NCBI RefSeq assembly: GCF_034347385.1
Contig: NZ_CP133777.1
Location: 3,720,001-3,784,000 of the forward strand
DNA length: 64,000 bases
Direction of reading: 5' to 3'
DNA from: Actimicrobium sp. CCC2.4
Lineage (GTDB): Bacteria; Pseudomonadota; Gammaproteobacteria; Burkholderiales; Burkholderiaceae_D
This document shows, one piece after another, positions 18,392-29,045 of this stretch (the stretch's first letter is position 1; the number at the start of each line of letters is the position of its first letter). Below the pieces are notes generated by a model, which saw only the letters and a list, made by a program, of their open reading frames with translations, was not told where the DNA came from and ran no database searches. A program made the translations under genes and the position numbers.

Positions 18392-18397
18392 TATAAT
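18392..18397 (+). promoter_or_regulatory. Consensus -10 box before ribF
   Basis: A perfect TATAAT lies 34 bp upstream of the ribF ATG. The best -35-like hexamer, TTGTGC at 18364, is 22 bp away, wider than ideal, so only the -10 is claimed. Confidence 0.45.
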
Positions 18398-18431
18398 CCA
18401 AAGCTTTCCGATTGCTCCCCACTGTGACCCC

Positions 18432-19409
18432 ATGAAGGTATTTCGCGGATTACCCAATGCTGCGGCCCGTGCGCCGTGCGCGCTGACCATCGGCAATTTC
18501 GATGGCGTCCACCTCGGTCACCAGTCCTTGCTGGCGCGCGTGTCCGAGGCAGCCGGCAAGCTCGGACTCGACTCCGCCGTGATGACGTTCGAACCGCACC
18601 CGCGCGAATATTTCGCCCGGGTCCAGGGCGATCCCGCCAGAGCCCCGGCCCGTATCGCCAACTTGCGCGACAAATTGCGCTCGCTGCAGCAGACGGGCAT
18701 AGCGCGCGTCATCGTCCAGCATTTCAATGCGCATTTCGCAGCGCTGACACCCGACGAATTCATCCGTCACATTCTGGTCGACGGCTTGCACGTCAAATGG
18801 CTGATGGTCGGCGAGGACTTCTGTTTTGGCGCGCGCCGCGCCGGTAATGTTGCGATGCTGATCGAGGCAGGACAGCGCTACGGTTTCCATGTCGAGACAC
18901 TGCCGACGGTGCGCCACGACGGCACGCGGATTTCGTCATCGGCGATCCGCGAGTCGCTGCGGGCCGGCGACTTCACTGAAGCGCGCCAGATGCTCGGCCA
19001 TCCGTATGCGATATCGGGGCATGTCATCCACGGCAAGAAGCTCGGTCGCACGATCGGTTTTCCGACGCTCAACCTGGCGGTCACGCACAAGCATCCGGCA
19101 CTGAGCGGCATCTATGTCGTGCAAGTGCATGGCCTGGCTGACCTGCCGCTGCCAGGCGTGGCTAGCATCGGCGTGCGTCCGACGGTCGATGACAGCGGCC
19201 GCGTGCTGCTCGAAACCCATGTCTTCGATTTCGCCGCCAACTGCTACGGCAAGCTGATCCGGATCGAATTCCTGAAAAAATTGCGCTCCGAAGAAAAGTA
19301 CACCGATCTGCCCTCGCTGACCGCAGCCATCGCCAACGATGCCCGCAATGCGCGCGATTATTTCCGCGACACCAGCGCGGTTGCCGTGTCGGCGACCGAC
19401 CGAATTTGA
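18432..19409 (+). CDS. ribF: Bifunctional riboflavin kinase / FAD synthetase
   Basis: Makes FMN from riboflavin and then FAD. The N-terminal adenylyltransferase half has GNFDGVHLGHQ, the HxGH-type nucleotide site. The C-terminal kinase half has GKKLGRTIGFPTLNL and ends with the LRSEEKYTDLPSL element. At 325 residues it has the usual length. ATG 18432 is chosen because the protein then starts with MKVFRGLPN; the longer frame from 18333 overlaps the upstream phosphoesterase stop and is not conserved. It starts the ribF-ileS-lspA-coaBC-dut cluster. Confidence 0.96.
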   Translation: MKVFRGLPNAAARAPCALTIGNFDGVHLGHQSLLARVSEAAGKLGLDSAVMTFEPHPREYFARVQGDPARAPARIANLRDKLRSLQQTGIARVIVQHFNAHFAALTPDEFIRHILVDGLHVKWLMVGEDFCFGARRAGNVAMLIEAGQRYGFHVETLPTVRHDGTRISSSAIRESLRAGDFTEARQMLGHPYAISGHVIHGKKLGRTIGFPTLNLAVTHKHPALSGIYVVQVHGLADLPLPGVASIGVRPTVDDSGRVLLETHVFDFAANCYGKLIRIEFLKKLRSEEKYTDLPSLTAAIANDARNARDYFRDTSAVAVSATDRI

Positions 19410-19496
19410 CGCGCTTCACCACATGCACCGCACGGCGGGCACTGGTCCTTGACCAACCCGCTGCACCCGATTCCAGACTCTCTCCGAAGAAATCCC

Positions 19497-22385
19497 ATGT
19501 CCGATAACAAACCCACCAAGCCTGCCGGAAAACCTGCAGGAAAGCCCGCCGGCAAATACCCGGTCAACATGCCCGACACGCCGTTCCCGATGCGCGGCGA
19601 CCTCGCCAAGCGCGAGCCGCAATGGATCAAGTCGTGGCAGGAAAAAAAGCTTTACGAGCGCGTACGCAAGGCCGCCAAGGGCCGGCCGCTGTTCGTGCTG
19701 CACGACGGTCCACCGTATGCCAATGGCGATATCCACATCGGCCATGCAGTCAACAAGGTATTGAAGGACATCGTGGTCAAGTCGCGTAATCTGGCCGGCT
19801 TCGATGCACCGTACGTGCCGGGCTGGGATTGCCACGGCATGCCGATCGAAATCCAGATCGAAAAGCAATACGGCAAGAGCTTGCCAACGGCCGAGGTGCT
19901 GGAAAAATCGCGTGCTTACGCAACCGTCCAGATCGAACGCCAGAAGCTGGACTTCATCCGCCTGGGCGTGCTCGGCGAATGGGACAACCCGTACACCACG
20001 ATGAACTTCGGCAATGAAGCCGACGAGTTGCGCGCGCTCGGCACCATCCTGCAAAAGGGCTATGTGTATCGTGGCCTGAAGCCGGTCAACTGGTGCTTCG
20101 ATTGCGGATCGGCACTGGCCGAAGCCGAAGTCGAATACCAGGAAAAACGCGATCCGGCCATCGATGTCGGCTTCGCCTTCGCCCAGCCTGAAAAAATTGC
20201 GGCGGCCTTTGGCCTGGCTTCCCTGCCGACCGAACGCGGCTACTGCGTGATCTGGACCACGACACCGTGGACCATCCCGGCCAACCAGGCCATGAACGTG
20301 CATCCAGAATTCGATTACGCGCTGGTCCAGACCGTGCGCAATGGCGAACCGCTGCTGCTGATCCTGGCGGCCGACCTGGTCGACGCCTGCCTGAAACGCT
20401 ACGGCCTCGAAGGCAGCGTCATCGCCACCTGCAAGGGCGCGGCGCTGTCGCTGATCGCCTTCAAGCATCCGCTGGCTGACACCGATCCCGGCTACGACCG
20501 CCTGTCGCCGATCTATCCGGCCGAGTATGTCGCGCTCGATACCGGCACCGGCATCGTCCATTCGTCGCCGGCGTATGGCGTCGATGACTTTTTGTCGTGC
20601 CGCGCGCATGGCATGAAGGATGACGACATGCTCAATCCGGTGATGGGCGATGGCCGCTATGCATCGTGGCTGCCGTTCTTCGGTGGCATGACAATCTGGG
20701 AAGCCTCGAAGCCGATCTGCAGCAAGCTCGATGAAGCCGGGTCGCTGTTCAAGCTGGTGATGTTCGAGCACAGCTACATGCACTGCTGGCGCCACAAGAC
20801 GCCGATCATTTATCGCGCCACCTCGCAATGGTTTGCCGGCATGGATCGCACGCCGAAAGACGGTGGCCCGACGCTGCGCGAAACCGCGCTGGCCGGCATC
20901 GACACGACCACGTTTTATCCGGGCTGGGGAAAGGCACGCCTGCACGGCATGATCGCCAACCGGCCGGACTGGACGCTGTCGCGCCAGCGCCAGTGGGGCG
21001 TGCCGATGGCCTTCTTCGTGCACAAGGAAACCGGTGACCTGCATCCGCGTACCCCCGAATTGCTGGAGCAGATCGCTCAGCGTGTCGAAGTCGCCGGCAT
21101 CGATGCCTGGCTGACCATCGAGCCGAAGGACCTGCTCGGCGACGAAGCCGACCAGTACATCAAGAACAAGGACACGCTCGACGTCTGGTTCGATTCCGGC
21201 ACCACGCACCAGACCGTGCTGCGCAGCTCGCATGCGCAGTCGTCGCACTTCCCGGCCGACCTGTACCTCGAAGGCTCGGACCAGCATCGCGGCTGGTTCC
21301 ATTCGTCGCTGCTGACGTCCTCGATGCTCAATGGCTGTGCGCCGTACAAGACCTTGCTGACGCACGGTTTCGTCGTCGATGGCGAGGGCAAGAAGATGTC
21401 GAAGTCGGTCGGCAACGTGGTCGCGCCGCAGAAAGTGGCGGACTCGCTCGGTGCCGATATCCTGCGCCTGTGGGTCGGCTCGACCGATTATTCGGGCGAG
21501 CTGTCGATCTCCGACGAGATCCTCAAGCGCGTCACCGAAAGCTATCGCCGCATCCGTAATACGCTGCGCTTCCTGTTGGCCAATACGTCGGACTTTAATG
21601 CCGCCACCGATGCGGTGCCGGTCGCCGACCTGCTCGAAGTGGACCGCTACGCGCTGGCCCGCATCACGCAATTGCAGGCCGAGATCATGGCGCATTACGA
21701 CGTCCATGAATTCCATCCGGTGACGTCGAAATTGCAGATGTACTGCTCGGAAGACCTTGGCGGTTTTTATCTGGACGTGCTGAAAGACCGGCTCTACACG
21801 GCGGGTGTCGGCTCGGTCGCGCGTCGTTCGGCGCAGACCGCGATCTGGCACATCACGCAAACGCTGCTGCGCTTGATGGCACCGATTCTGTCGTTCACGG
21901 CCGAAGAAGCGTGGGCGATTTTCGCCGACCCGGCAGCGTTCGCCGCCAGCGACGAGACCATCTTCACGCAAACCGGCTGGGTCCTGCCGGCTGTGGCCGA
22001 TGCGGATGCGCTGCTGCAGCGTTACGCTGCCTTGCGCGAGGTGCGCACCGAAGTGTCGAAGCAACTCGAAGAAGTGCGTATTGCCGGAGGCATCGGTTCG
22101 TCGTTGCAAGCCGAAATCGAACTGCGCGCCAGTGGTGCGAAGTACGATTTGCTAGCCAGTCTGGGCGATGACTTGCGCTTCGTGCTGATCACGTCGCAGG
22201 CAACGGTCAGCCAGGTCGCAGCAGAGGCCGACGAGTCCATCGTCGTCACGCCATCGGCCGCACCAAAATGCGAACGCTGCTGGCACTACCGCGCCGATGT
22301 CGGCAGTGATGCAGCACATCCGGAACTCTGCGGCCGCTGTGTGGCCAATCTGTTTGGCGCGGGTGAACCGCGCCACTTCGCGTAA
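19497..22385 (+). CDS. ileS: Isoleucyl-tRNA synthetase
   Basis: Class I aminoacyl-tRNA synthetase charging tRNA-Ile, with a CP1 editing domain. The HIGH motif is in [15 protein letters not shown], the KMSKS motif in [10 protein letters not shown], and the editing region contains [15 protein letters not shown]. The C-terminal zinc finger is CERCWHY with CGRC, as in the E. coli type. ATG 19497 gives 962 residues and follows GAAG. The first 25 residues (repeated KPAGKPAG) form a basic low-complexity tail before the conserved [11 protein letters not shown]. It lies 87 bp after ribF and 27 bp before lspA. Confidence 0.98.
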   Translation: MSDNKPTKPAGKPAGKPAGKYPVNMPDTPFPMRGDLAKREPQWIKSWQEKKLYERVRKAAKGRPLFVLHDGPPYANGDIHIGHAVNKVLKDIVVKSRNLAGFDAPYVPGWDCHGMPIEIQIEKQYGKSLPTAEVLEKSRAYATVQIERQKLDFIRLGVLGEWDNPYTTMNFGNEADELRALGTILQKGYVYRGLKPVNWCFDCGSALAEAEVEYQEKRDPAIDVGFAFAQPEKIAAAFGLASLPTERGYCVIWTTTPWTIPANQAMNVHPEFDYALVQTVRNGEPLLLILAADLVDACLKRYGLEGSVIATCKGAALSLIAFKHPLADTDPGYDRLSPIYPAEYVALDTGTGIVHSSPAYGVDDFLSCRAHGMKDDDMLNPVMGDGRYASWLPFFGGMTIWEASKPICSKLDEAGSLFKLVMFEHSYMHCWRHKTPIIYRATSQWFAGMDRTPKDGGPTLRETALAGIDTTTFYPGWGKARLHGMIANRPDWTLSRQRQWGVPMAFFVHKETGDLHPRTPELLEQIAQRVEVAGIDAWLTIEPKDLLGDEADQYIKNKDTLDVWFDSGTTHQTVLRSSHAQSSHFPADLYLEGSDQHRGWFHSSLLTSSMLNGCAPYKTLLTHGFVVDGEGKKMSKSVGNVVAPQKVADSLGADILRLWVGSTDYSGELSISDEILKRVTESYRRIRNTLRFLLANTSDFNAATDAVPVADLLEVDRYALARITQLQAEIMAHYDVHEFHPVTSKLQMYCSEDLGGFYLDVLKDRLYTAGVGSVARRSAQTAIWHITQTLLRLMAPILSFTAEEAWAIFADPAAFAASDETIFTQTGWVLPAVADADALLQRYAALREVRTEVSKQLEEVRIAGGIGSSLQAEIELRASGAKYDLLASLGDDLRFVLITSQATVSQVAAEADESIVVTPSAAPKCERCWHYRADVGSDAAHPELCGRCVANLFGAGEPRHFA

Positions 22386-22412
22386 CCTTTCTTTCTTTGA
22401 CGGACTGATTCC

Positions 22413-22913
22413 ATGGCTACCAAAAACCGTTTTTCGACTGCACCGCGCTCGGGCCTCGGCCCGTGGCTGGGCATTGCCGCGATCATCGTGCTGATCGACC
22501 AGCTGACCAAAATCACGATTACCAAGCTGTTCGCGTATGGCGAATCGCTGCCGGTGACATCCTTCTTCAACCTGGTGCTGGTGCACAACAAGGGTGCCGC
22601 GTTCAGTTTTCTGGCCAACGAATCCGGCTGGCAGCGGTATTTTTTCACGGCGCTCGGCACCGCGGCGGCCGTCTTCATTGTCTATCTGCTCAAACGCAAC
22701 GCTGGTCAGCGCCTGTTTTGCTGGGCCCTGGCGTTGATTCTTGGCGGTGCCATCGGCAATGTCATTGATCGCGGACTGTATGGCTACGTGATCGACTTCC
22801 TCGATGTCCATGTCGCCGGCTGGCACTGGCCCGCCTTCAATGTGGCCGACAGCACCATCTGCATCGGCGCGATTCTGTTCGTGCTTGACGAACTGCGTCG
22901 CGTCAACAAATAA
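22413..22913 (+). CDS. lspA: Lipoprotein signal peptidase (signal peptidase II)
   Basis: Inner-membrane aspartyl protease that cleaves prolipoproteins before the lipidated Cys. Four hydrophobic segments are visible over 166 residues. The catalytic aspartates lie in [10 protein letters not shown] and [11 protein letters not shown], and [11 protein letters not shown] is the third conserved box. It sits in the classical order after ileS. Several lipoproteins in this window (phosphoesterase, M48-like protein, glycine-zipper protein, gamma-glutamyltransferase) would be its substrates. Confidence 0.97.
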   Translation: MATKNRFSTAPRSGLGPWLGIAAIIVLIDQLTKITITKLFAYGESLPVTSFFNLVLVHNKGAAFSFLANESGWQRYFFTALGTAAAVFIVYLLKRNAGQRLFCWALALILGGAIGNVIDRGLYGYVIDFLDVHVAGWHWPAFNVADSTICIGAILFVLDELRRVNK

Positions 22914-22928
22914 CCTAGCGGAGCACCC

Positions 22929-24134
22929 ATGGATCTCGCAGGAAAACATATCGTGCTGGGCCTGACCGGCGGCATCGCCGGCTACAAGGCCGCTGAACTG
23001 ACCCGCGCGCTGATCAAGGCCGGAGCCACCGTGCAGGTTGTCATGACCGATGCGGCAACCCACTTCATTACCCCGGTGACGATGCAGGCGCTGTCCGGCA
23101 AGACGGTCTACACCGACCAGTGGGATGCCCGCATCGCCAACAATATGGCGCATATCGACCTGACCCGCCACGCCGATGCCCTCATCATCGCGCCCTGCTC
23201 GGCCGACTTCATCGCCAAGCTGGCACAAGGTCGCTGCGACGACTTGCTATCGACCCTGTGCGTGGCCCGGCCGGCCACGCTGCCGCTGCTGATCGCGCCG
23301 GCCATGAATATCGAGATGTGGCAGAACGCCGCAACACAGCGCAATGTGCAGCAGCTTGTTCTCGATGGCGTGCAGGTGCTCGGTCCCGATGCCGGCGACC
23401 AGGCCTGCGGCGAAACCGGCATGGGTCGCATGCTCGAACCGATGCAACTGCTTGACGACGTGATCGCGGCCTTCCAGCCCAAGGTATTGCTTGGCAAGCG
23501 CGTGCTGATTACCGCCGGCCCGACCTTCGAACCGATCGATCCGGTACGTGGCATCACCAATTTATCGTCCGGAAAAATGGGCTACGCGCTGGCCCGCGCC
23601 GCACGCGAAGCCGGTGCTGATGTAACGCTGGTGTCCGGTCCTACCGCCCTTGCCACGCCGACCGGCGTGCAGCGCATCAACGTGCATACGGCGCAGCAAA
23701 TGTTCGATATCGTGCTGTCGCATGTGAGCGGCCAGGATGTCTTCATTGCGGTGGCGGCCGTGGCTGACTGGCGCGTCGTCAATGCCAGCGAACAGAAGCT
23801 GAAAAAAAGCGCCGGAAGTGCGTTGCCGCAGCTTGAATTCGCCCTCAATCCGGACATCCTTGCCACGGTCGCGGCGCTGCCCGACAAACCGTATTGTGTC
23901 GGCTTCGCGGCTGAATCCGAACAGTTGCTCAAGCACGGCAAGGCAAAGCGCGATCGCAAGGGTATCCCGCTGTTGGTCGGCAATATCGGCCACACGACTT
24001 TCGGCAAGGACGACAACGAACTGGTGCTGTTCGATGCCAATACCGAAATCCATTTTCCACGCGCGGCCAAGCAACAACTGGCACGACAGCTGATCACCGA
24101 GATCAGCGAACGCCTGCTCACGCATATTTACTGA
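22929..24134 (+). CDS. coaBC: Phosphopantothenoylcysteine decarboxylase / phosphopantothenate-cysteine ligase
   Basis: Two consecutive steps of coenzyme A synthesis in one protein. The N-terminal FMN decarboxylase half begins [18 protein letters not shown] and carries the PAMNIEMW motif. The C-terminal CTP-dependent ligase half starts at about residue 190 with [20 protein letters not shown] and has [12 protein letters not shown], then the nucleotide-binding VAAVADWR. The length of 401 matches the family. It is 15 bp after lspA and 7 bp before dut; the coaBC-dut pairing is common in proteobacteria. Confidence 0.97.
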   Translation: MDLAGKHIVLGLTGGIAGYKAAELTRALIKAGATVQVVMTDAATHFITPVTMQALSGKTVYTDQWDARIANNMAHIDLTRHADALIIAPCSADFIAKLAQGRCDDLLSTLCVARPATLPLLIAPAMNIEMWQNAATQRNVQQLVLDGVQVLGPDAGDQACGETGMGRMLEPMQLLDDVIAAFQPKVLLGKRVLITAGPTFEPIDPVRGITNLSSGKMGYALARAAREAGADVTLVSGPTALATPTGVQRINVHTAQQMFDIVLSHVSGQDVFIAVAAVADWRVVNASEQKLKKSAGSALPQLEFALNPDILATVAALPDKPYCVGFAAESEQLLKHGKAKRDRKGIPLLVGNIGHTTFGKDDNELVLFDANTEIHFPRAAKQQLARQLITEISERLLTHIY

Positions 24135-24141
24135 TACCACC

Positions 24142-24597
24142 ATGTCCCTCAACACCATCGCCATCAAGATTCTCGACCCGCGCATGCACAACCTGCTGCC
24201 GGCCTATGCGACCAGCGGCAGCGCCGGTCTCGACCTGCGTGCCTGCCTCGATGCGCCGCTGACTCTCCAGCCTGGTGAAACCCATCTGGTGCCAACCGGC
24301 CTGGCGATCCATCTCGCCGACCCCGGCTATGCCGCGATGATTTTGCCGCGCAGCGGGCTGGGTCACAAACACGGCATCGTGCTGGGGAACTTGGTCGGCC
24401 TGATCGACTCCGATTACCAGGGTCAATTGATGGTATCGACCTGGAATCGCGGCCAGACCGCCTTCACACTGGAACCCATGGACCGGCTTGCCCAACTGGT
24501 GATCGTACCAGTGCTGCAGGTCGGTTTTCATGTGGTCGACGACTTTGCCGACAGTGCCCGCGGCGAAGCAGGATTCGGTAGTACCGGAAAAAATTAA
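24142..24597 (+). CDS. dut: dUTP diphosphatase
   Basis: Trimeric dUTPase that hydrolyses dUTP to dUMP, keeping uracil out of DNA and feeding dTMP synthesis. All five motifs are present in order: [36 protein letters not shown] and the C-terminal [12 protein letters not shown]. At 151 residues it is complete. It is tightly spaced after coaBC, and its stop overlaps a possible ATG of the following lipoprotein gene. Confidence 0.98.
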   Translation: MSLNTIAIKILDPRMHNLLPAYATSGSAGLDLRACLDAPLTLQPGETHLVPTGLAIHLADPGYAAMILPRSGLGHKHGIVLGNLVGLIDSDYQGQLMVSTWNRGQTAFTLEPMDRLAQLVIVPVLQVGFHVVDDFADSARGEAGFGSTGKN

Positions 24598-24608
24598 TGG
24601 AGAAAACA

Positions 24609-25724
24609 ATGCACGTAGTGGTTGAACCGACCGGACAACATCGCCGTTCATCCTTGATCGCTCTCGGCGTCGCCGCCCTCCTGTCGGCCTGCGCGACACC
24701 AGCACCAACAACAGCACCTGAGTCCGTACAAGCGAGCGTCACCAAACCGCTTACGCCGCCTGCAATCGTGGCATCGCCAGCACCGGTGGTGAGCTCCGCT
24801 GAAGAAACCGCACTGCGCCAACTGGTCTCGCTGCAAGACCGGCTGGACCGGGTTGCCGGCCCGCTGCTCGTTAATAATCCGGCCCTGTGCAAGCGCAATG
24901 CCCGTCGCTTGCTTGGCTTTACCGCGAAAACCAAATACTCGTATTCGACCGAATTCATCCCTGCTGCGCAGAAACTGCTCAATCTCGATGAGCGCCTGCG
25001 TGTCACCGGCGTGCTGGCAGGCAGTGGTGCCGACAAAGTTGGCGTGTTGCGCGGCGACAGCCTGATAGCCGTCAATAACAAGGTACTGCCGCAAGGTGCC
25101 AACGCCGAACGCCAGGCAGCCTCACTTCTGGCACCCATGGTCACGGCCCGCGGTAACGTCAAGCTGACCGTCTTGCGCGAGAACCGCCAGATCGTCCTCG
25201 ATGTGCCGCTCACGATGGCGTGTGCATTCCGGATCGAGCTGGGCAATACCGATGCCGTCAATGCGTATTCGGATGGCTACCGCGTGCTGGTCACGCGCGG
25301 CATGCTGGCGTATGTCAAGTCCGACAAGGAACTGGCCTATGTGCTTGCCCGGGAGATGGCACACAATGCGCTGAGCCATCCGATACGACTGCGCAGCAGC
25401 GCAACGATCGCTGGCGTGATCGATAACCTGATCCGTATCAATCCTGATCTGGGCATGGTGAACGGCACTGCCGGCATCAAACCTTATAGCCAGGAAATCG
25501 ATGCGGCGGCCGATGTGACGGGGCTGTTCATGGCAGCAAGGGCCGGCTACGATATCGATGGTGCATCCACGTTCTGGCAAGGTTTGGCCAGCCAATATCC
25601 GGTCGCGGCTCTCAATGGCTATACCGCCCTGCATCCGGCCACCGCATACCGGATCGCGGCGCTCGACAAGGCGACTAGCGATCTGCATGCAAAAGAGGCC
25701 ATGCAGAAACCCTTACTGCCCTGA
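24609..25724 (+). CDS. M48-like lipoprotein with PDZ-like region and altered zinc motif
   Basis: A predicted lipoprotein (lipobox LLSAC near residue 27). A PDZ-like stretch (VTGVLAGSGADKVGVLRGDSL) is followed by an M48-type domain. The M48 metal motif, normally HExxH, reads REMAH here (Arg248 from this start). The third-ligand region EIDAAADVTGLFMAARAGYDI keeps the Glu. Arg in place of the first zinc ligand suggests weak or absent protease activity. CGG versus a His codon needs two base changes, so a single read error is unlikely. I prefer ATG 24609, which has GGAG 5 bases upstream, over ATG 24597, which overlaps the dut stop. Confidence 0.8.
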   Translation: MHVVVEPTGQHRRSSLIALGVAALLSACATPAPTTAPESVQASVTKPLTPPAIVASPAPVVSSAEETALRQLVSLQDRLDRVAGPLLVNNPALCKRNARRLLGFTAKTKYSYSTEFIPAAQKLLNLDERLRVTGVLAGSGADKVGVLRGDSLIAVNNKVLPQGANAERQAASLLAPMVTARGNVKLTVLRENRQIVLDVPLTMACAFRIELGNTDAVNAYSDGYRVLVTRGMLAYVKSDKELAYVLAREMAHNALSHPIRLRSSATIAGVIDNLIRINPDLGMVNGTAGIKPYSQEIDAAADVTGLFMAARAGYDIDGASTFWQGLASQYPVAALNGYTALHPATAYRIAALDKATSDLHAKEAMQKPLLP

Positions 25725-25738
25725 TCTGCCAACCCATG

Positions 25739-25776
25739 AAAAAAGCCCGGATCGTTTGCACGATACGGGCTTTTTT
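25739..25776. terminator. Bidirectional terminator between the M48-like gene and clpA
   Basis: AAAAAAGCCCG and CGGGCTTTTTT form the outer stem, with an inner ATCGT/ACGAT extension. A and T runs on both sides let it serve both converging genes. Confidence 0.88.
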
Positions 25777-25792
25777 ATTGCCACTGAAGTGA

Positions 25793-28096
25793 TTATTCGA
25801 CTTCGAGTGTCTCTTGCGGTGCGGCTGGCGGCGGGGTGCTGTCGCCATCCGAAAAGTCCAGCTTGATCTGGTCTTTGTCGTCGAGATCGACTGTGACCTT
25901 GCCGCCACTGACCAGCTTGCCGAACAACAGTTCGTCGGCCAGTGCCTTGCGGATCATGTCCTGAATCAGACGCGCCATCGGACGCGCACCCATCAGCGGA
26001 TCGAATCCCTTCTTACCGAGGAAACTACGCAACTTCTCGGTGAAAATCGCATCGACTTTTTTCTCGTGCAACTGCTCTTCCAGCTGCATCAGGAACTTGT
26101 CGACCACGCGAAGAATGATCTCTTCGTTGAGTGCGCCGAAACTGATGATCGAGTCGATCCGGTTCCGGAATTCAGGCGTGAACATCCGCTTGATATCTTC
26201 CATCTCGTCGCCGGCTTCCTTCTTCTCGGTAAAACCAATCGAACGCTTCTGCAGGCTTTCGGCACCTGCATTGGTCGTCATGACGATAATCACGTTGCGG
26301 AAATCGGCCTTACGTCCGTTGTTGTCCGTCAGCGTTCCATGGTCCATCACTTGCAACAGGATATTGAAAATATCCGGATGGGCTTTTTCAATTTCGTCGA
26401 GCAGCAACACGGCATGCGGCTTTTTGGTGATCGCTTCCGTCAGCAAACCACCCTGATCGAAACCAACGTAACCCGGCGGCGCACCGATGAGGCGACTCAC
26501 AGCATGCCGCTCCATATATTCGGACATGTCAAAGCGGATCAGCTCGATACCGAGAACGAACGCCAGTTGCTTGGCGACCTCGGTCTTGCCGACACCTGTC
26601 GGACCGGAGAACAGGAACGAGCCGATCGGCTTGTCAGTCTTGCCAAGTCCGGCACGTGCCATCTTGATTGCCGATGACAGTGCTTCAATCGCAGGCTCCT
26701 GGCCGAACACGACATTTTTCAGATCACGTTCGATGGTCTGCAGTTTGCTGCGATCGTCCTGGTTGACCGACTGTGGCGGGATACGAGCGATCTTGGCGAT
26801 GATGTCTTCGATTTCAGCCTTACCGATAGTCTTTTTCTGCTTCGACTTCGGCAGGATGCGTTGCGCTGCACCGGCCTCGTCGATGACGTCGATGGCCTTG
26901 TCCGGCAAATGGCGGTCATTGATGAAGCGTGCCGCCAACTCGGCAGCCGTCGTCAGCGCGGAGGCCGAATACTTGATGCCGTGATGTTCTTCGAAGCGCG
27001 ATTTAAGACCACGCAAAATCTGAATGGTTTGCTCGACAGTCGGCTCGTTGACATCAACCTTCTGGAAGCGACGCGACAGCGCGTGGTCTTTTTCGAACAC
27101 GCCGCGGTACTCGGTATAAGTCGTTGCACCGATACATTTTAGCTGACCGCTCGACAGCGCCGGCTTCAGCAGATTCGATGCATCCAGTGTGCCGCCAGAG
27201 GCTGCACCGGCACCGATAATGGTATGGATTTCATCGATGAACAGGATGCCATTCGGGCTGTCCTTCAACTGCTTGAGGACCGCCTTCAGACGTTGCTCGA
27301 AATCGCCACGGTATTTGGTTCCCGCCAGCAGAGCACCCATGTCGAGCGAATACACAATCGCGTCCTGCAATATTTCAGGAACTTCTTTTTGTGTGATGCG
27401 CCATGCCAAGCCCTCGGCGATTGCGGTCTTACCGACCCCGGCTTCGCCAACCAGTAGCGGGTTGTTCTTGCGGCGACGGCAAAGTGTCTGCACGACCCGT
27501 TCGAGTTCGGGCTCACGACCTATCAACGGATCAATCTTGCCTTCGAGAGCGAGCTTGTTCAGGTTTTGGGTGAATTGGTCAAGCGGACTCTCTTTTTGCT
27601 GGCCCTCGGCCGGCGTTTCCTCACCGCTTTCCGGCGCTTTTTGCGGTTCTGCTTGCTGATCCTTGCGTACGCCGTGCGAAATGAAATTCACGACATCAAG
27701 GCGGGTTACTCCTTGCTGATGCAGGTAATACACCGCATGGGAATCTTTCTCGCCGAAAATCGCGACCAGCACATTGGCACCAGTGACTTCTTTCTTACCG
27801 TTCGAGGCCGATTGCACGTGCATGATGGCACGTTGAATCACGCGCTGAAATCCGAGCGTTGGCTGCGTGTCGACTTCGCTCGCACCGGGAACGGTGGGTG
27901 TGTTGTCGGCGATAAAATTAGTTAGCGTCTTACGCAAGTCCTCGATATTGACTGCGCAGGCACGTAACACTTCTGCGGCAGATGGATTGTCCACCAGCGC
28001 CAGGAGTAAATGTTCTACGGTGATAAATTCGTGACGAGCTTGCCGAGCTTCGACAAACGCCATGTGCAAACTAACTTCCAGTTCCTGCGCAATCAT
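25793..28096 (-). CDS. clpA: ATP-dependent Clp protease ATP-binding subunit ClpA
   Basis: AAA+ unfoldase that feeds substrates to ClpP. An N-terminal repeat domain (starting [19 protein letters not shown]) precedes two ATPase modules, with Walker A motifs [13 protein letters not shown] and [13 protein letters not shown]. The IGF loop used for ClpP docking is visible in [10 protein letters not shown]. At 767 residues it is standard for ClpA, and the coiled-coil middle domain of ClpB is absent. ATG 28096 has GGAGGA upstream and overlaps the clpS stop (ATGA). clpP is not in the window. Confidence 0.97.
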   Translation of the reverse strand: MIAQELEVSLHMAFVEARQARHEFITVEHLLLALVDNPSAAEVLRACAVNIEDLRKTLTNFIADNTPTVPGASEVDTQPTLGFQRVIQRAIMHVQSASNGKKEVTGANVLVAIFGEKDSHAVYYLHQQGVTRLDVVNFISHGVRKDQQAEPQKAPESGEETPAEGQQKESPLDQFTQNLNKLALEGKIDPLIGREPELERVVQTLCRRRKNNPLLVGEAGVGKTAIAEGLAWRITQKEVPEILQDAIVYSLDMGALLAGTKYRGDFEQRLKAVLKQLKDSPNGILFIDEIHTIIGAGAASGGTLDASNLLKPALSSGQLKCIGATTYTEYRGVFEKDHALSRRFQKVDVNEPTVEQTIQILRGLKSRFEEHHGIKYSASALTTAAELAARFINDRHLPDKAIDVIDEAGAAQRILPKSKQKKTIGKAEIEDIIAKIARIPPQSVNQDDRSKLQTIERDLKNVVFGQEPAIEALSSAIKMARAGLGKTDKPIGSFLFSGPTGVGKTEVAKQLAFVLGIELIRFDMSEYMERHAVSRLIGAPPGYVGFDQGGLLTEAITKKPHAVLLLDEIEKAHPDIFNILLQVMDHGTLTDNNGRKADFRNVIIVMTTNAGAESLQKRSIGFTEKKEAGDEMEDIKRMFTPEFRNRIDSIISFGALNEEIILRVVDKFLMQLEEQLHEKKVDAIFTEKLRSFLGKKGFDPLMGARPMARLIQDMIRKALADELLFGKLVSGGKVTVDLDDKDQIKLDFSDGDSTPPPAAPQETLEVE

Positions 28097-28401
28097 GCTT
28101 CCTCCATCACGCATTGCAGGGGGTGCCCTGCCTTTCTTGCGTGTGTTAACACCAATTCGACTTTAGTGGACGCGATATCCTTGGGGTATACGCCGCACAT
28201 CCCTTTACCATCGCGATGCACCATCAGCATGATCTGTGTGGCGTTCTCGCGATCCTTGTTGAAGTATTCCTGAATGATGGCCACGACGAACTCCATCGGC
28301 GTGTAATCATCATTGAGCAAATACACTTGATACATCGACGGAGGCTTGAGTTTCTGAGTCTGCCGAACGAGTACTGTGCCGTTTTCGTGCTTGGTTGCCA
28401 T
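28093..28401 (-). CDS. clpS: ClpS adaptor protein
   Basis: N-degron adaptor that delivers proteins with bulky hydrophobic N-termini to Clp[24 protein letters not shown] is the conserved core with the NDD substrate pocket, and [15 protein letters not shown] follows. ATG 28401 gives 102 residues and has AAGGAC upstream; a TTG at 28422 is the longer option. The stop overlaps the clpA start, so the two are translationally coupled, the usual clpS-clpA arrangement. Confidence 0.97.
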   Translation of the reverse strand: MATKHENGTVLVRQTQKLKPPSMYQVYLLNDDYTPMEFVVAIIQEYFNKDRENATQIMLMVHRDGKGMCGVYPKDIASTKVELVLTHARKAGHPLQCVMEEA

Positions 28402-28745
28402 GCGTATATCTAAGTCCTTCAACTACAGCGGTCTCGATAAAAATAATGAATGCCCTAAAGTGCGATTTGATCTTACGCGCTTTCAGGCTTAGTCGCAGGT
28501 GGCGCTGCTAGCGAAGAATTCAAGAGTGTTTTTTTGTTGCAACTAAACACGTATTCGATGATGCCTAAGCCACCCCGCAGAAAATCTTGACTTCATTATT
28601 TTTTTCGCGAACAATGAATTGTCTTGACAGCCAAAGTAATCGGAATTGTCAATACGAAGGGGGCAAGTTTTAAGAAGGGGCAACGTTAATTCAGGCTTCC
28701 TGCTTTTACGGCTCGTGTGATCAAGTAAATTGGAAAGACGCTTTT
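28402..28745. other. Intergenic region between clpS and the cold-shock gene
   Basis: About 340 bp with no credible gene. It is AT-rich compared with its flanks and must hold the divergent promoters of clpS and the cold-shock gene. A TTGACA hexamer at 28624-28629, with TCAATA 19 bp downstream, is a candidate promoter for the cold-shock gene. TTGACA is also mirrored by TGTCAA at 28647. That start would give a 5' leader near 85 nt, in keeping with structured leaders of cspA-type mRNAs. Confidence 0.4.
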
Positions 28746-28949
28746 ATGGCAACAGGTACAGTCAAGTGGTTCAACGACTCCAAGGGTTTCGGATTCATTA
28801 CTCCGGATGACGGCGGCGAAGATTTATTCGCACACTTCTCGGCAATCCAGATGAATGGTTTCAAGACTCTGAAAGAAGGTCAAAAAGTTCAGTTCGAAGT
28901 CACGCAGGGCCCTAAAGGCAAGCAAGCTTCCAACATTCAAGCTCCCTGA
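28746..28949 (+). CDS. Cold-shock protein, CspA family
   Basis: A 67-residue single-stranded nucleic acid-binding protein with an OB fold. The RNP1 motif is KGFGFITP and the RNP2 motif is DLFAHFSAI, both canonical. The protein begins [15 protein letters not shown], as in most CspA homologues. GGAAAG lies upstream of the ATG. It is monocistronic with its own terminator. Whether it is cold-induced or constitutive cannot be told from the coding sequence. Confidence 0.96.
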   Translation: MATGTVKWFNDSKGFGFITPDDGGEDLFAHFSAIQMNGFKTLKEGQKVQFEVTQGPKGKQASNIQAP

Positions 28950-28973
28950 TAAGTCCGTCAGAATGACCACAGC

Positions 28974-29001
28974 AAAACCCCGCGCTTGCGGGGTTTTTTT
29001 T
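28974..29001 (+). terminator. Terminator of the cold-shock gene
   Basis: AAAACCCCGC and GCGGGGTTTT form a perfect 10-bp stem with a GCTT loop and a long T run, 24 bp after the stop codon. Confidence 0.92.
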
Positions 29002-29045
29002 ATCCGAATGACCAGTGACGCTAACCAACGCCGTTCGCCTGCCCG

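Noticed and set aside
19416-22109. Open frame of about 900 codons antisense to ileS
   Set aside because: It mirrors the codon pattern of a certain gene, is rich in Arg/Gln/His/Ala without any motif, and has no ribosome site.
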